Below, piece after piece: positions 5,628-7,817 of a DNA stretch of 7,817 nucleotides. Under the pieces are notes generated by a model, which did not search any database, was not told where the DNA came from, and saw only the letters and a program-made list of their open reading frames with translations. Position numbers and translations under genes: made by a program. The DNA lies in NCBI GenBank assembly GCA_024642645.1, contig JAHEAS010000137.1, forward strand, positions 1 through 7,817, given 5' to 3'. This DNA is from Saprospirales bacterium (GTDB taxonomy: Bacteria > Bacteroidota > Bacteroidia > Chitinophagales > Saprospiraceae). Within the stretch, counting starts at the first letter, position 1. The number at the start of each line of letters is the position of its first letter.

Positions 5628-5703
5628 GAAATTCTTTCCTCAAAGCATACCGGCTTTAGCGGTTGTTTTTGAATTGAACACTGACAATACTTCCAAAGCG
5701 GCA

Positions 5704-6828
5704 TCACCCACTGAGTTTGCCAACCCAATTTATCAAATCTTTTTTCCCAATGGCCGCCTCCATCAGTTCAGGAAATTTGTCTGGGGTACATGCAAAACTT
5801 GGAATTTCAAGACATGCAAGTGAAGCCGCAAGGGCTTTATCAAAAGAGGGTGCTCCCTTGTCATCGAGCGCCAACAGCACAATGAGGTTCACACCAGAGG
5901 CCTTGATAGCAGCAGCTTTCTTTATCATTTCAGCTTGATTGCCCCCTTCGAAGAGGTCGCTGATGAGCACCAGTATGGTATCTGAGGGTGTTTGAATAAG
6001 TGTTTGCGCATAGCCCAACGCGTTGTTGATATCCGTTCCACCACCAAGCTGCACGCCAAAGAGCAGGTCAACGGGGTCTTTCATTTCATTTGTCAGGTCA
6101 GCTACGGCTGTATCGAACGCCACAAAATGGGTTCGCACCGATTTTAGGGATGCCATTATGACGCCCATCACTCCAGCATAGACGACCGAGGAAGCCATGG
6201 AGCCGCTTTGATCAACCAGCAAAATCACCTGCCGAAGTGCTTGTCCCTTTCGGCCATGACCAATAATATTTTCTGGTATAACTGTTTGATAATCAGCCTG
6301 GTAGTGCTTTAAGTTGAGCCGAATGGTTCGGTTCCAATCCACTTCGTTCAGCTTTGGTCGCCGGTTGCGTACTGACCGGCTTAAAGCTCCTTCAATTGCC
6401 TGTCGGAGTGGATTTCGGAGTTTCTTTTCCAGCTCCTCTACTACTTTCTTTATCACTATGCGGGCAGTTTCCCGGGTTTTAGCGGGCATAACCTTGTTAA
6501 GCGAAAGCATAGTAGCGACGAGACTTACATCGGGTTCTACCAACTGGAGTAGCTCAGGTTCCAATAATAATCGGTGGAGCTCCAACCGCTCCAGGGCATC
6601 CTTTTGCATTACCTGCACTACCGAAGTGGGAAAATACTGCCGGATATCTCCCAACCAGCGGTTGACGTTTGGGGAAGATGCTCCAAGGCCACCCTTCCGC
6701 TCATTGTCGTAGAGCGCCTCCAACACATTGTCCATGCCAATGGTGTCCCTGTCGAGGCCAACCTCAGCCTCTGGGTCGGACTGCTTGCCTAATATTAGTC
6801 GCCATTTTTTTAAGCGAAATTCCTCCAT
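5704..6828 (-). CDS. von Willebrand factor A domain protein, YehP-like
   Basis: The protein has 374 residues from the ATG at 6828, close to Escherichia coli YehP (about 378) from memory. A TTG six codons upstream (6846) is a less likely start. The N-terminal RLKKWRLILG, the segment KGGLGASSP and the paired-charge helices at 112-150 resemble the YehP N-terminal half. The VWA domain starts near residue 200. Its metal-ion-dependent adhesion site is complete: DQSGS at 206-210, threonine 265 in GGGTDI, and aspartate 291 in SDLFEGG. THFVAFDTAVADLT and DPVDLLFGVQLGGGTDI match YehP closely. No signal peptide or membrane segment is seen, so it is probably cytoplasmic. Such proteins usually work with a MoxR-type AAA ATPase and a SWIM-domain protein encoded nearby. 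None is present here: prs follows and thrB is divergent. The exact function is unknown. Confidence 0.9.
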   Translation of the reverse strand: MEEFRLKKWRLILGKQSDPEAEVGLDRDTIGMDNVLEALYDNERKGGLGASSPNVNRWLGDIRQYFPTSVVQVMQKDALERLELHRLLLEPELLQLVEPDVSLVATMLSLNKVMPAKTRETARIVIKKVVEELEKKLRNPLRQAIEGALSRSVRNRRPKLNEVDWNRTIRLNLKHYQADYQTVIPENIIGHGRKGQALRQVILLVDQSGSMASSVVYAGVMGVIMASLKSVRTHFVAFDTAVADLTNEMKDPVDLLFGVQLGGGTDINNALGYAQTLIQTPSDTILVLISDLFEGGNQAEMIKKAAAIKASGVNLIVLLALDDKGAPSFDKALAASLACLEIPSFACTPDKFPELMEAAIGKKDLINWVGKLSG

Positions 6829-6907
6829 GCGGGTAAAGTTAAGCAAACTAATTTGCCATGATGAAGCGTAGCTTTGTGGCAGTTAGTTCAATCATTTTAT
6901 TTGTAAA

Positions 6908-6927
6908 ATATTTTATATATAAAATAT
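6908..6927. repeat. 20-base AT-only perfect palindrome between the VWA gene and thrB
   Basis: ATATTTTATATATAAAATAT is its own reverse complement. It sits 80 bases upstream of the VWA gene and 115 bases upstream of thrB. It could be an operator or an easily melted site for the divergent genes. AT-only palindromes arise fairly often by chance. No convincing promoter for the VWA gene was found in 6829-7042. Confidence 0.4.
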
Positions 6928-6981
6928 GTGCCTAAAACTCCTGACTCGGTTTACACACCTGTAAGGGCTAGTTTCAAACAA

Positions 6982-7013
6982 TCTTACTTTTTTTACCATA
7001 AGTCTTACTTTTG
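6982..7013 (+). promoter_or_regulatory. Predicted thrB promoter with a repeated decamer
   Basis: TACTTTTG (7006-7013) is an exact TAnnTTTG element. Transcription would start near 7020, about 23 bases before the thrB ATG. The -33 region has no TTTG. Instead, TCTTACTTTT occurs at 6982-6991 and again at 7003-7012, exactly 21 bases apart, which is two helical turns. The second copy overlaps the -7 element. The repeat may be a binding site or chance. Confidence 0.5.
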
Positions 7014-7042
7014 GCGCTTGTTTTGAAAATACACACCGCAAT

Positions 7043-7817
7043 ATGCAACCAGGAATAAAAGTCTTCGCCCCGGCCTCTGTCGGAAATGCTGCTGTTGGAT
7101 TCGACGTAATGGGCTTTGCTTTGGAACAACCGGGCGATGAGGTCATCGTTCGGTTTAGCGATACACCAGGGCTTCGCATAACGCTCATCGCCGGAGCACA
7201 TGGCAAACTACCTTATGACCCTCAAAAAAATACTGCTGGCTTTGCCGCCTTAAAACTCTTGGAGCACTTGGGGGAAACGGGACGAGGCATAGAAATGGAA
7301 CTCCATAAAAAAATGCCAATAGGAAGTGGGCTTGGAAGCAGTGCGGCAAGTGCAGTTGCAGGCGTAATGGCCATCAATGAACTCTTGAAACGCCCACTGG
7401 AAAAAAAAGACCTGTTGCCCTTCGCACTTCAAGGTGAGTACCTTGCTTCTGGCGGGTGGCATGCCGACAATGTAGCTCCCTCGCTTATGGGTGGCCTAGT
7501 GCTCATTCGTGATAACGAAACGATGGATTTTCATCGATTGCCCATGCCTAAGGGCATTTATGCGACTGTTATCTATCCGCAAGTAGAAGTGCTGACAAAG
7601 GACGCAAGGAGTATTTTGAGCGATGCCGTTCCTTTGAAAAAATTTATTCAACAAAATGCCAATTTGGGTGCCTTCATCATCGGGCTTTACAACTCGGACA
7701 TTGCACTTATTGGACGGGCTTTACAGGATGTTATTATCGAACCACAACGAGCAAAGTTGATTCCCCATTTTTACGAAGTAAAAGAAGCCGTGATGAAAGC
7801 TGGTGCACTGGGGTGCA
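7043..7817 (+). CDS. thrB: Homoserine kinase, partial (C-terminus beyond the window)
   Basis: This GHMP-family kinase phosphorylates L-homoserine with ATP to give O-phosphohomoserine, the substrate of threonine synthase, in the cytoplasm. The ATG at 7043 opens a frame that stays open for 258 codons to the right edge. Family members have about 300-320 residues, so some 50 are missing. VFAPASVGNAAVGFDVMGFAL (7-27) is the typical ThrB start. The ATP-binding loop PIGSGLGSSAAS is at 92-103. GGWHADNVAPSLMGG (137-151) is specific to homoserine kinases among GHMP enzymes. The window stops in KAGALGC, just before the expected GSGP motif. In many Bacteroidota thrB follows an aspartokinase-homoserine dehydrogenase gene. 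Here no thrA lies upstream; the gene is first in its transcript with its own promoter, and thrC may follow outside the window. Confidence 0.97.
   Translation, partial: MQPGIKVFAPASVGNAAVGFDVMGFALEQPGDEVIVRFSDTPGLRITLIAGAHGKLPYDPQKNTAGFAALKLLEHLGETGRGIEMELHKKMPIGSGLGSSAASAVAGVMAINELLKRPLEKKDLLPFALQGEYLASGGWHADNVAPSLMGGLVLIRDNETMDFHRLPMPKGIYATVIYPQVEVLTKDARSILSDAVPLKKFIQQNANLGAFIIGLYNSDIALIGRALQDVIIEPQRAKLIPHFYEVKEAVMKAGALGC

Noticed and set aside
6314..6712. 132-codon serine- and arginine-rich plus-strand frame
   Set aside because: It is antisense to the VWA gene, and its composition is that of a shadow frame.
3991..6933. AATATGTGCCT shared between the hairpin at 3981-4003 and the thrB/VWA gap (6923-6933)
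   Set aside because: An 11-base match is expected by chance in a window of this size, and the second copy has no hairpin partner.
6913..7206. Minus-strand frames of 70-97 codons across the thrB start
   Set aside because: They overlap the conserved N-terminus of ThrB on the opposite strand and show no family features.

Overview
The window looks like ordinary chromosome from a member of the Bacteroidota, possibly the Saprospirales. This rests on the Bacteroidota-style phytoene desaturase, the near absence of Shine-Dalgarno sequences, and several copies of the Bacteroidota promoter pattern (TTTG, 19 bases, TAnnTTTG). The genus cannot be fixed by eye. No tRNA, rRNA, CRISPR array, insertion sequence or phage gene was seen, and no stretch longer than about 285 bases lacks a gene.

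Left part (1-2403, minus strand): the first four fifths of a phytoene desaturase gene (crtI) run off the left edge. Upstream of it lies the peptide chain release factor 1 gene (prfA). A long AT-only inverted repeat sits between the two. Centre left (2404-3291): prfA is divergent from tsaB, a partner in tRNA t6A synthesis, and the prfA promoter lies directly against the tsaB start codon.

Centre (3292-4471, plus strand): two small, related ArsR-type winged-helix regulators, both without cysteine, lie in tandem. The first has a good promoter and a 145-base leader holding a 21-codon aromatic-rich reading frame and a weak terminator-like hairpin. The two regulators are separated by a hairpin-rich stretch and a strong intrinsic terminator, and the second has its own promoter immediately after that terminator. 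This block is the least ordinary part of the window.

Right part: ribose-phosphate pyrophosphokinase (prs) converges on the second regulator. Behind it, also on the minus strand, is a YehP-like von Willebrand factor A protein that stands apart from the MoxR ATPase it usually accompanies. Divergent from that gene, the homoserine kinase gene thrB starts and runs off the right edge. The genes do not form one pathway. They cover translation and tRNA modification (prfA, tsaB), nucleotide precursor supply (prs), threonine synthesis (thrB) and pigment synthesis (crtI), with a small regulator pair in the middle.
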